A DNA stretch of 64,000 nt. It comes from Stipa capillata (taxonomy: Eukaryota > Streptophyta > Magnoliopsida > Poales > Poaceae). A program made the position numbers and the translations under genes. The DNA is taken from contig JAGXJF010002547.1 of the NCBI GenBank assembly GCA_019208055.1, positions 62,001-126,000 on the forward strand. Reading direction: 5' to 3'. Each line of letters starts with the position of its first letter. The stretch's first letter is position 1. The notes beneath the pieces were generated by a model. It saw nothing but the letters and a program-made list of their open reading frames with translations, did not search any database and was not told the DNA's origin. Shown here in pieces: positions 47,408-57,984 of this stretch.

Positions 47408-47670
47408 AAGCATCTCCAACAGTTTGTTATTATGCTTGTTACTGCAAGGAGAGAGAATGATCAAGCTCATCAGTAGCTAAACATGCTTTAAGTAACATTG
47501 TTCTCTCTGATAGAGCATTTGCTTGTTACTAGTGCCTAGGTACAAGAGCCATACTATTACTCTCTAGAGTAACAACCACACTCTTTTTTCTCTCCCTCTC
47601 TCTTCCACATCACTCAGTCTCATGTGTGGCATAGTTTTACTAACATTGACGTGGATTATTGGAGATGTTC
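47408..47670. mobile_element. Tourist-like MITE
   Basis: The ends AAGCATCTCCAAC and the inverse of TTGGAGATGTTC form a terminal inverted repeat. TAA at 47405-47407 and 47671-47673 fits the three-base target of PIF/Harbinger-derived Tourist elements. It is 263 bp with no coding capacity. Confidence 0.65.
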
Positions 47671-47673
47671 TAA

Positions 47674-48299
47674 TAATCACCAATTCGGATGCGCCTCGTG
47701 AGAAGCCGCCACCAATGTGACATTAACATGAAACCTATAAGTGGCACAATGCAATTTGTCTACCTGACATCAACATGAACCCTATAAGTGGGCCAAGTTG
47801 TTAGAATGGGATATTTGGTACGAGAATTTCTGAATGCGGTCCATACTATTAGTTTGTACAAACTAGATAAATACCTATGTTTTGCCACGAATAGGAAATA
47901 TATTAATCTACTAGGTTAAGCCATTGTTGTCAGGCATCCCGTCTCAGCCTACTCCACAAGCTACGCTACCGCGCTTAGCCAAGCTCTGCCTAGCTGACGC
48001 CATGTCTACGTGTTTGTGCTTAGCATACCTCTACACTGTGATGCTCCATTTCCCGTTAGAGATTTTTTGAGAGATGATTAGGTTAATTTGTTAAGGGAGA
48101 GCTTTATTGTATTTAAGTTAATTAGTTTGTTGTTTTTGTTCAAAACATTATACAAATACAAAACAAGGGAGGTAAGAGATATAGATGAACCATCACCATC
48201 ACCGATTTAAATCTTGATTGATAGGAGTGAAGATATCTTGTTTTGGACCAACTACACAGAAAACTTCGAGTGCAATATTTGGAGATGATATTTAAATGT
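47674..48299. other. Intergenic DNA
   Basis: I see no gene and no clear element boundaries. Confidence 0.3.
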
Positions 48300-48301
48300 T
48301 A

Positions 48302-49107
48302 CTTCATCCGTCCAGCTATGTAAGACGTATTTTGATTGGTTAAGATAAGACTTTAATCAATAATTACTCCATTAGTATGTGATTTATGTGATATAAAATC
48401 ATAATCATGTGGCAATCCCGGTGCATTATATCTTAAGTTGTATCATACGCATTAAAAATGTGTTTAGATAGAACTCTCCTAGTAGCTTGTATCTTATTGT
48501 TGTATCTAAACAAGTTATCAATTAATACGTTTTGTGAGAGAAAAAACATGACTTGTCTTGGTTCCGTGATAAGAGCCGTATTAATACGTTACTCTCTTTC
48601 CTCCTTAATTAGACCTCCATATCAGCATTTTGTTTAGTGGCATGTTTAAGATACAGTACATGATGGAGCACTTAGACTGCCCTACGTAAGTACTTTTGAA
48701 TACGAATCTGATGGCATCAATTTTGTGTCACATAAATTACATGCTAATGGAGTAAGGGCATGCACAAAGGTGTGTGTGAACTGACTCTTTGTTATATCAC
48801 ATAGCATAATTGCTGATGTACGTAGAGGAGAGAGGAGGAGGAGAGATAATAAAACTGACTCTTCGTGAAGAGTCAAACTCTAGAGTTGATCTCTTTGTCT
48901 TTGTATGTTGAGATATTTAATGTTAATTTGTTATGTAGAGTCAACTTAAGAATAGCTTATTTTATGAGTTATTTCTATTGTCGATTTTAGATGACATGAA
49001 GGGGTCAAAGAATTAACAGCTACACTATTTTTATATATGCTCTAATTATTGATTAAAGTTTTATCTTAATTAATTAAAATATAACTTATATAGCTTAATG
49101 GAGGAAG
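48302..49107. mobile_element. Stowaway-like element enlarged by inner sequence
   Basis: The left end CTTCATCCGTCCAGCTATGTAA pairs with the inverse of the right end. About 75 bases match, including GATAAGACTTTAATCAATAAT against GATAAAACTTTAATCAATAAT. TA dinucleotides flank both ends (48300-48301 and 49108-49109). At 806 bp it is long for a Stowaway MITE, so other elements probably inserted inside, for example around 48740-49000. Confidence 0.55.
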
Positions 49108-49469
49108 TAATACTGTGCAACTGTCACATTTGGTAAATGAGGTTTAAGTCTGATTATATTTGGGGTGATATTCACATATTCGCACCCAGCACGTATAAAC
49201 AAGTCTAGCTAACTGAACGTACCCCTAAAAAAAAGTCCAATTGAACGTACAAGTAGCCGGCAAGATTCACGGTTTGAGGGTATACTTTTGCTTCGGTTTT
49301 ATAAACTTGAATTAATTAGTACAAACGACGTTCTCTCTCCCTGTCGAAATCTGACATAAGTAATTTGTTCTTAATTCGCTTACACCGAGCCCTAGCATGC
49401 GGTGCACATGCATGCTGGTGCGTGACCTCGCACGTGCCAGCAATCGTTAGATGAGCCAAAGAAAGCTTG

Positions 49470-50600
49470 CAACTAGTACGTATACACCCAATTATTTGGC
49501 CCTCTTCCTCCACTCCCTGTCCTAGCACACAAACACAAACACGAACAAGAGATCGATGAAGCGCGGAGACAACGAATAGAGAGACTGATCACTGGAGGTG
49601 GTGAGCTCTTCACATGGCGCGTTGGGTCCCCTACCATGCCGAAAGAAGTTTCAAATGAAATTTTGAAAAAAAATATAAAAACCTACCATTTGCAATTTTT
49701 AGTATATTTGGTTTATTGGCAAACCAACTAGCTGTGAAAGAGGTGTAGGAGAAAGTGAAAATGTCAATTGGTTATGCATTGAAAAAATATTGAAGCCACG
49801 GGGGAATGAATAGCATACCATCCCTTAGCTACCATAATCTTTTACCTAATCTCAAGCCATGTTTGTTGTATTTAAGTATATTTTCCGAAGATTATGTGAT
49901 TGAGAGAGAGAGAGAGAGAGAGGTCACTGAGGCAATAGATAGCAAAAGGTTTCATACTTGAAGAGCATGGACAGAGACGGCAAGAGGTCATAGAGAGTTA
50001 CTTCTATATATCAACAAAAGCATAATTCAACCAGTGCACATTTAATATGATAGTAAGGCTCGTGCCTATCAAGTCAATGGCACGAGGCTTGAACTCATTA
50101 TTTCAAAATCAAGCGAAGAAAATTGCCTAATCTTGCTAAATTTGAAGCTTTACGTGTGCTGAACTTTGAAGATTGTTCGGTTCGGAAGGATTATATTGTG
50201 AACGGTATGGAAAAACTATTCCAACTCAAGTGCCTGAACCTTAGAGGCACGGACGTATCAAAGCTACCATCTGGGATTGTGATGTTACGTGATCAAGAGA
50301 CATTTGATCTTAGGGGTAAATATATACAAGAGTTGCCAGCTAGAATTGTTGAGCTTGCTAAACTGCAACATCTATTCGTTGCAGGACCGTTACTCTCCTC
50401 TCTTTGCAAGCTCTACAGCTACAAACTGCAGTTTTTACTGATATACAGTGGCGTTGATTCGCTCGAGTTTTTAGATTCTTAGTCGCCTCTCCCATCTTCT
50501 CAAATATTTCATATATCCAGCGACCACTATTCCAAAGTGGATTGCAGCACAACTCACTAACCTTGCTTTCCTTGACCATTAATAAAACCATGCATCACAC
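49470..50600 (+). pseudogene. NLR gene relic, unit A of the tandem array
   Basis: The start matches the leader and CC start of unit C (GAGGTGGTGAGC..TTCACATGGCGCGTTGGGTCCCCT, 49588-49633). The sequence then jumps directly to the region after the kinase-2 motif (GAAAGAAGTTTCAAATGAAA, 49640) and runs through the ARC2 and LRR part to about 50595. A frame at 50123-50482 keeps LRR-like text such as LRGTDVSKLPSGI. Stops and frame changes are frequent, and an (AG)n expansion at 49903-49922 replaces the IERERL coding. Most of the coiled coil and the NB-ARC P-loop are deleted. No product is expected. Confidence 0.8.
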
Positions 50601-50650
50601 GCCGAAGGTTTGGGGGCCCACGGCCTCCGCTGCTTCTCTTTCTTCCATTC

Positions 50651-51499
50651 GGAAAAAAGGCAGATTTGGCCCCCGGCCGAGTGCCAATGCCGGATTTGGC
50701 CCCCGGCCGGGGGCAAAGTCAGATTTGGCGCCGCGACGGAACGGGCACGCGACGCGTGTCAAAATCGCGGATCGGGCCCCGACGGGCCGAAATCGCGCTC
50801 TCGGCGGCCGCGACGGTAAGTCAAACGCCATAGCCCCTGGTGTTTCCCTAGGCCAACCCGAACGCCAACTGATCTGGCGTTTGCATCCCAAAATTCCGGC
50901 ACATAACACAATACGAACAACATCCGGCCCAACCAAGTCGGAGGGTCCGAGTTTAGCTTCCGGGGGGCTAACACCGGTGCCCGTGGCGTTTGACATACTC
51001 GGCCAAACGCTCCCCTCGTGGGCATAACAGAAGCGTCGCCAGCACAGGGGGAACGCCAGCTGAGCTGACGTTTGTCTATACAGGCCAAACGCCAGAGTTC
51101 ACGGCGTTTGACTTAGTCGGCCAAACGCCAGAGCTTACAGCGTTTCGGCTAAACGCCAGATCTTACGGCGTTTCGGCTTAGTCGGCCAAACGCCAGAGCT
51201 TGTGGCGTTTGACTTACTCGGCCAAACGCTCCCCTAGCGGTCAGAACTGCAAGGGCTAACGCTGGCTCAGTTGGCGTTCGAGTTGCCCAGGAAAACGCCA
51301 GAGGCTATGGCGTTTGACTTACCGTCGCGGCTGCCGGCCGCGGGCCGAGGGCGCGATTTCGGCCCGTCGCAGGCCCGACCCGCGATTTTGACACGCGTCG
51401 CATGCCCGTTTCGTCGCGGCGCCAAATCTGACTTTGCCCTCGGCCGGGGGCCAAATCTGGCATTGGCACTCGGCCGGGGGCCAAATCTGCCTTTTATCC
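50651..51499. mobile_element. Mutator-like element with GC-rich arms and hairpin array
   Basis: The ends GGAAAAAAGGCAGATTTGG and the inverse of CCAAATCTGCCTTTTATCC lie between 9-base duplications CTTCCATTC (50642-50650 and 51500-51508). About 210 bases of each arm are inverted repeats. They include GATTTGGCCCCCGGCC, GCGCCGCGACG against GTCGCGGCGC, and CGCGTGTCAAAATCGCG. Between them at 51060-51300 lies a series of short palindromes built on AACGCCAGAG and its inverse GGCGTT. There is no transposase. Unit C has the same promoter site without the insertion at 52753-52770. Confidence 0.9.
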
Positions 51500-51578
51500 C
51501 TTCCATTCCAGCACTCTCTCTCTCTGCTTCTCCTCTCAACTTGCAGCTGTAGCTATCGCAGCTCGTTCGGTGGCTTCC

Positions 51579-51701
51579 ATGTCGCTAGGATTGGGAACCA
51601 TGGCTGCGGATCTGACGAGCGCCGCCTCCACCGTCGTGAGCTCCTCCGCCCTGAGTGAATCAGTAGCCGTCGGCGCCCTCCCTCGCCACTGGCGTCGGTG
51701 A
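51579..51701 (+). other. Leader ORF of NLR unit B (40 codons)
   Basis: The ORF starts ATGTCGCTAGGATTG and ends PRHWRR-stop. It differs from the copy in unit C by one residue (Val for Ala after the STV stretch). It precedes the unit B coding start by 275 bases. Whether it is translated as a uORF is unknown. Confidence 0.45.
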
Positions 51702-52828
51702 AGCTTGGAGGAGCCCCAGATCTGTTTCTCTTTTTTTGGATTTTTTTTCCGGATATTTCTTCTCCTGAAAGCTGTGATAAATCTTGCAACTTCATGGACA
51801 TGCTAACTAACTACTCCTCGAGAAATAACATTATTGAGCCATCGTTAGGTGAGTCAACGAAAGCTTTGCAACTGAGTACCCACCCAATTGCTCGGTCCTC
51901 TTCCTGCGCTTCTTTCTACTGGAAGTACACAAACACAAATGAGAGATAGACTGCAGAGGGGAAACGGAGGGGTCAATGGAGGCGGTGATCAGCGCTTCAC
52001 ACGGCGTGTTGGGTCCCCTTGCTCGCCGGTGAGTATGGCCGCATGAGAGGGGTCCGCGGTGAGATCCTCTCCCTCAAGGCCCAATCAAAGTTAATATTGC
52101 TACTTTTCAAAAGTCCCAACAACGATCACATCATTGGCTTGAAAATATCAGGCAATTACACATCATTGTATCTGAGTATATTTCTCAAGGACCATGTGAT
52201 TGAGAGAGAGGGGCTAGTGGGACGATGGATAGCAAAAGGCTTCATTTCCGAAGAGCGTGAATAGAGCGCCAGCAAGAGGTTACCCAGGAGCTTGTCAACA
52301 AAAGCATGGTGCAGTTGGCATTGGTTATCATGGTAAGACTCATGCATGTCGAGTCCATGACATGATGCTCCAACTCACTATTTCAAAATTGATTGCAGAT
52401 AATTTTGTCACTGTGGTAAGCAGTGGGCAAACGGGTCTAACATACCGTCATGGTTTCATTCGGCGACTATCAGTCCAACACATTGACCTGGAGCTAAATG
52501 AAGATCTGAGCCATGTTCGATCTCTGACAGTAACAACACCAGGTTGCCTCGAACACTTGCCTAGTCTGATTGAATTTGAAGCTTTACGTGTGCTGGATTT
52601 TGAAGACTGTAAAGGTTTGGAGTATAATATGAGTGGTATGGACAAATTGTTCCAACTAAAGTACCAAACAGCTTACAGACCACGCGCCGTAGTTGTGGGG
52701 CCCACGGGCTAAAGCAACTCGCACCATCCCGACCTCCGATGCTTCTCTTTCTTCCATTCCAGCACTCTCTCTCTCTGCTTCTCCTCTCAACTTGCAGCTG
52801 TAGCTATCGCAGCTCGTCGGCGGCTTCC

Positions 52829-52951
52829 ATGTCGCTAGGATTGGGAACCATGGCTGCGGATCTGACGAGCGCCGCCTCCACCGTCGCGAGCTCCTCCGCC
52901 CTGAGTGAATCAGTAGCCGTCGGCGCCCTCCCTCGCCACTGGCGTCGGTGA
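52829..52951 (+). other. Leader ORF of NLR unit C (40 codons)
   Basis: A 40-residue frame (MSLGLGTMAADLTSAAST to LPRHWRR) lies 160 bases upstream of the NLR start codon. It is almost identical to the frame in unit B. It is Ser/Ala-rich with an Arg-rich end. It could be a translated uORF that limits NLR expression, or an unconstrained piece of a recent duplication. Confidence 0.45.
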
Positions 52952-53110
52952 AGCTTGGAGGAGCCCCAGATCTGTTTCTCTTTTCTTGGATTTTTTTTCC
53001 GGATATTTCTTCTCCTGAAAGCTGTGATAAATCTTGCTGCGCTTCTTTCTGCTGGAAGTACACCAACACAAACGAGAGATAGACTGCAGAGGGGAGGAAG
53101 AGAGGGGTCA

Positions 53111-56100
53111 ATGGAGGTGGTGAGCGCTTCACATGGCGTGTTGGGTCCCCTGCTGGGGAAGCTCACCGCTTTGCTTGCCGGTGAGTATGGCCGCATGAGA
53201 GGGGTCCGCGGTGAGATCCTCTCCCTCAAATCCGAGCTGACCTGCATGCATGCTGCGCTCAAAGATTACACGATGCTAGAAGATCCAAATGTCCAAGTGA
53301 AGACATGGATATCACTGCTGAGGGAGTTGGCCTATGATACCGAGGATTGCATCGACAAGTTCATTCACCGACTCGGCAAAGGCGGGCGTCACGGCGGCTT
53401 CAAGGAGTTATTCCGCAAGACCGCTCGCACACTCAAGACGCTTGGGTCCAGGAGCGGAATTGCTGACCAAATCGACGAGCTGAAGGCACGCATAAAGCAA
53501 CTGAAAGAGCTCAAGAATAGTTACAAGCTGGATGATACTCCTTCTAGCACCTCTAGCCATGCAGCCGTGGATCACCGGCTGCGTGCTCTTTTTGCTGAGG
53601 AGGCTCACCTTGTGGGTGTGGACGGTCCAAGAGATGATCTTGCCAAGTGGATGGTGGATGAAGAAAGCGGCTCAACCAAGCATCAGTGCAGGGTGCTGTC
53701 TATTGTTGGTTTTGGTGGATTGGGAAAGACGACACTAGCGAATGAAGTCTATCGCAAGATTCGAGGGCATTTTGATTGTTCGGCTTTTGTATCAGTCTCG
53801 CAAAAGCCAGATATAAGGAAAATTATCAAGGATGTGATCTCTCGAGTGCTTCCCCAGGATGAATTCATAAAATTAGGCATCGATGATTGGGACGAAAAGA
53901 GATCTATCGAAAAGCTAAGAGAACTGCTACAAGATAAGAGGTAATTTCAACTCTTATTACTTTCCGCAAAACATGTCTTCTTATATATTATTTCATGTAG
54001 TTATTCACTTAAATACAAAATAATATGTTACCCAAATTTTCTTATCATTAGACTCTTAAGTAAACTAGTTTGTACATGCATTCCCCGTTTGTACAATGGA
54101 CTGCATATGGAAACGTAAGCAATAAGCGTGATGCACTTAATTAACTGGTCAAGTACATGAGCATATACAACGTTAGAGTTTTTTCATGGTTTATTACTTA
54201 CGTCTTCTAGCAGAATTCCTTCTCATAATTGGTTGACGCTATTTGCTAAAATCTATTAGGTATCTTGTCATCATTGATGATATATGGTCTACGGAGGTGT
54301 GGAACACTATCAAGTGTGCTTTTCCAGAGAATAATCGTTCCAGCAGAATTATAGCTACTACACGCATTGTTGACGTGGCAAGGTCATGTTGTCCGGATGT
54401 TGATGACCGTGTATATGAAATGGAAGCCCTAAGTGATCTTCACTCTAAAAGATTGTTTCTCAAAAGAATTTTTGGTTCTGAGGATTCCTGCCCTAATATG
54501 CTGAAAGAAGTATCAAATGAAATACTGAAAAAATGTGGAGGCCTACCATTGGCAATTATAAGTATATCTGGTTTATTGGCAAACAAACCAACTTGCAAGA
54601 ATGAGTGGGAGAATGTCAAAAGGTCCATTGGTTCTGCATTAGAAAAAAAACCGAAGCCTAGAGGGAATGTATAGCATACTATCTCTGAGCTACAATGATC
54701 TTCCACCTAATCTCAAGACATGTTTATTGTATTTAAGTATATTTCCGGAGGATTATGTGATTGAGAGAGAGAGGTTAGTGAGACGATGGATAGCAGAAGG
54801 CTTTATCTCTGAAGAGCGTGGACAGAGTCAGCAAAAGGTCGCGGAGAACAACTTTTATGATCTTATCAACAAAAGCATGATCCAACCAGTGGACATTGCT
54901 TATGATGGTAAGGCTCGTGCCTGTCGAGTCCATGATATGATGCTTGAAATTATTATTTCAAAATCAGCTGAAGATAATTTCATCACTGTGGTAGGCGGAG
55001 GGCAAATGAGTTTGGCAAATCATCAAGGTTTTATTCGGAGACTATCAGTCCAGCACATTGACCAGGAGCTTGCATCTGTATTGGCAGATGAAGATCTAAG
55101 CCATGTTCGGTCTCTAACAGTAACATCATCAGCTAGCATCAAACACTTGCCTAGTCTTGCTAAATTTGAAGCTTTACGTGTGCTGGATTTTGAACATTGC
55201 AAGGGATTGGAGGAATACACGATGAGAGGTATGGACAAATTGTTCCTACTCAAGTACCTGAGCCTTAGAGGCACGCGCATATCAAAGCTACCATTTGAGA
55301 TTGAGATGCTAGGTGATCTAGAGACCCTAGATCTTCGCGGTACATCTGTGCAAGAGTTGCCAGCTGGAATTGTTCGGCTCATTAAACTACGACATCTCGC
55401 TACATCTGGTGCAAAGATACCGAATGGGATTGGGAATATGAGGAACTTACAGGTGATCTCAGACTTTAGTATTGAGGGCAGTCCAATAGATGCAGTGGAG
55501 GAGCTCGGGTACCTGACAAATTTGAAGGAACTAGATGTAGACTTGGATGACGTGCCCAACAAGAGGCATGTCGAGATGTTACTCTGCTCACTATGCAAGC
55601 TTGGCAGCTGCAAACTCCAGTCTTTACGAATAAGCAATATTGGGCGTCTTTGTTCCCTCGAGTTCTTAGACTCTTGGTCCCCTCCACCATTTTCCCTTCA
55701 AATATTTTATATGTCCGGAATGTACTACTTCACGAATATTCCAAAGTGGATTACACCAGCACTCGCTAGCCTTGCTTTCCTGGACATCAATTTAACTGAA
55801 TTAAGGGAGGAGGGTCTCCACACTATCGGGGAGCTACCGGCCTTACTTTGCCTGAAGCTGTATTTGGAAACAGGACCAAAAGAAAGGTTTACGGTACAAG
55901 GCACTGGATTCCCAAGTCTGAAAGAGTTTGACCTCTTTAATGACTATGAAACGACATACATTACATTTGTGAAAGGGGCTATGCCGAAGCTTGGGGAACT
56001 TAGGGTGCCATTCCATGTGTCAGTGGCAAAAACATATGGCTTCTACTTAGGCATTGAGCATCTCCCATGTCTCAAAGTGGCAGAAGTACAGCTTGACAAC

Positions 56101-56211
56101 GAGGGTGCCACATCTTCTGAAATCGACGCTGCAGCTGCTTCTATCAGGAATGAAGCAGGTGTCCATCCCAACCATCCCACAGTTATTATACATGGTACTA
56201 ATGGGAATTAA
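53111..56211 (+). CDS. CC-NB-ARC-LRR immune receptor (NLR), one frameshift
   Basis: Intracellular pathogen sensor of the plant CNL class. Exon 1 is 53111-53940 and exon 2 is 54260-56211, with a 319 bp GT-AG intron just before kinase-2. The corrected length is 926 residues. The coiled-coil (Rx-N) domain has EDCID at residue 78. NB-ARC has P-loop GFGGLGKTT near 200, kinase-2 YLVIIDDIW near 278, RNBS-B SRIIATTR, GLPL as CGGLPLAI, and MHD as CRVHDMML near 498. About a dozen LRRs follow (LRGTRISKLPFEI, LRGTSVQELPAGI). One frame change occurs at 54643-54650: the run of eight A should be seven to read SALEKN..LEGMYSILSLSYNDLP. The ATG at 53111 precedes the canonical Rx-N start; an upstream in-frame ATG (52955) adds leader-encoded residues and is rejected. 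This is the only near-complete unit of the array. Confidence 0.88.
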
Positions 56212-57683
56212 AATGGTGATATTCCGAATGCAATCTTCCACATTACCAACTGCAAGAGGTATTACTATTTATTACCCAATTCTGATCATTCATCCTTTTT
56301 TTTATAAACATGGCCCCCATTGTTTTCTCCAGCCAAATACATCTGCTTAATGCTTCTCATATTCACATGTTTTACCATTTTTGTTTTACCAATCCAGGAT
56401 GGTGTGTGGCTGGCTTGCTTGCTTTAAGTGTAATACTAGAGGAGGCCTGAAGATACTATTCCTTGCACTTTTAGATGAGAACGTGAAAAATGGAAGCTAA
56501 AAGTTACCTCCAAAAAGAGTGATCTCAGTTGCTACTTGATACATGCATTGTGCTTGTCGATTGTTTCCGTTGGTTACTTTTGGCAATTAGGACTTAAGGA
56601 AAGACTTAATTGTGGATTATCTGTTGAATACTTGTATTATGCTTCCGTTGTTTACTTTTGGTAAGACCTAAGCTCTATTTGCGTTCGGGATTGTGGATAA
56701 TTCCTGATGGAAATGTATTGTTGATTCTCGCATGCTTGGTCCCTGTGACTGAGCAAGTTGGACGGTTGTTGTTGGTTCTGTTTTTACATGATATATAAAA
56801 ATTGGGGCTGGGCTTTTCTTGTTCAAAAAATTAATCTGTTGTATAATTGTACTGTGATCAGATGTATCATGGAGGTACTATGCCGTAGAATTATGCATTA
56901 ATTTGTGCTGAAACAGTTGGTGACAAAAGCATGCTGCTGTTATATATACACTCTTTCCGTTTTGAGAAGACTTGCTAGAAGAGCATAAACAGTGTGATGT
57001 CTTGCAACCCACGATAAAGTTATCTTGCACCAATTATGATGTGCTTGTTTCATTGTTCTAAGATAAATAAGTGCATATATGTACTTGTGTTGGAGTGCTA
57101 TCGGGCTTAATTAGTAGACGGGATCCGTGTGCAGGACATATGCAGACCTGCTCAAGCTGTTAGCTTGGTATATGTAAGCACGTCCATTCCATTCACGAGC
57201 CACTTGATTCGCTTCCTGTTGATCGATTTGTTCACGTGCACCAAGTCCTACTGAATGACTGCGTACATCGATCACAGACGAGAAGTAGCACTGAAAAGAA
57301 GCAAATCTTTCAGTTACGGAAGAATGATGCCAAGTCCACATCCATTTTTGTCGTGGCTTCCCCGACGACGATACTCCGGCTACACGGTGGCATCCCGCCG
57401 ATCCGCCGCAATCCTCGCCGCCATTGCCCGCGGCACACCGCCGCAGCAGACACATCCGCTGGCCCCCGCCGGCCTCCCTCGTCGCCTCCTTTTACGGCCC
57501 TAAACCAGGTACCTCGCGATCTCTCCCCCTCTCTCTCTCTGTGGCTTGGTTAGGGAAAACTGGTTGTGCCGTAGCATGTCCATAGTACATAGCTCAAAGA
57601 GAGCAACATACATAGCTATCATCAACGATGGGTATACGACATGCGAGGTGTAAATAATGATCAAAACCTTTATGCATACTCAC
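56212..57683. other. NLR 3' flank and unexplained GC-rich patch
   Basis: The first kilobase is AT-rich without a gene. A GC-rich patch at 57340-57490 gives short frames (57236-57553) ending at a GTACCT donor-like site. It resembles the first exon of a gene, but I cannot identify it or find a second exon. Confidence 0.35.
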
Positions 57684-57815
57684 AGTTCATAAAACACTAC
57701 TTTCGGAGAACAGTTCATAAAACACTACTTTTGGAGAATAGTTCATAAAATACTACTTTTGGAGAGTAGTTCATAACACACTACTTTTGGAGAATAGTTC
57801 ATCGAACACTTTTAC
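57684..57815. repeat. 28-bp minisatellite, about 4.7 copies
   Basis: AGTTCAT recurs exactly every 28 bases at 57684, 57712, 57740, 57768 and 57796. The unit is AGTTCATAAAACACTACTTT followed by TGGAGAAT. The copies differ by a few substitutions. Confidence 0.9.
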
Positions 57816-57984
57816 ACTATATGTGATTTTCAGGAGTAGGCCTTCTCTCACATACGTATCATCTTCCTCCGGAAAGACCAGTCATAGTCATCGCGACAGA
57901 GGGGCATGACAAGATATGTTGATCAAGGCTCAAAAAGTATAGCTGGAAATCTGGGAGTGGCGCATCCTTTTCAAGGTATTGCAT

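Larger units (their letters stand above)
50601..52690 (+). pseudogene. NLR gene relic, unit B, with Mutator-like insertion
   Basis: The promoter and leader (50601-50650 plus 51500-51775) are nearly identical to unit C. The coding start MEAVISASHGVLGP at 51976 runs only about 35 codons. It then jumps to YLSIFLKDHVIEREGL (52160) in the ARC2 region and on to the first LRRs (LSHVRSLTVTTPGCLEHLP). It stops at about 52670, where the next unit begins with a GGGGCCCACGG promoter stretch. P-loop, kinase-2 and GLPL motifs are deleted, and a TAG follows the EERE segment at 52262. The element at 50651-51499 splits the promoter. Confidence 0.85.

Noticed and set aside
52955..53110. Upstream in-frame start that would extend the NLR protein by 52 residues
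   Set aside because: The extension is leader-like and hydrophobic (FFFRIFLLL), the same text occurs in the leader of unit B, and the Rx-N domain of relatives begins at the ATG at 53111.
54440..55690. Minus-strand frames opposite the NLR gene
   Set aside because: They are shadows of the LRR coding sequence without independent features.
57684..57815. CRISPR-like regular spacing
   Set aside because: The repeats are contiguous with no unique spacers, in a plant nuclear setting, so it is a minisatellite.
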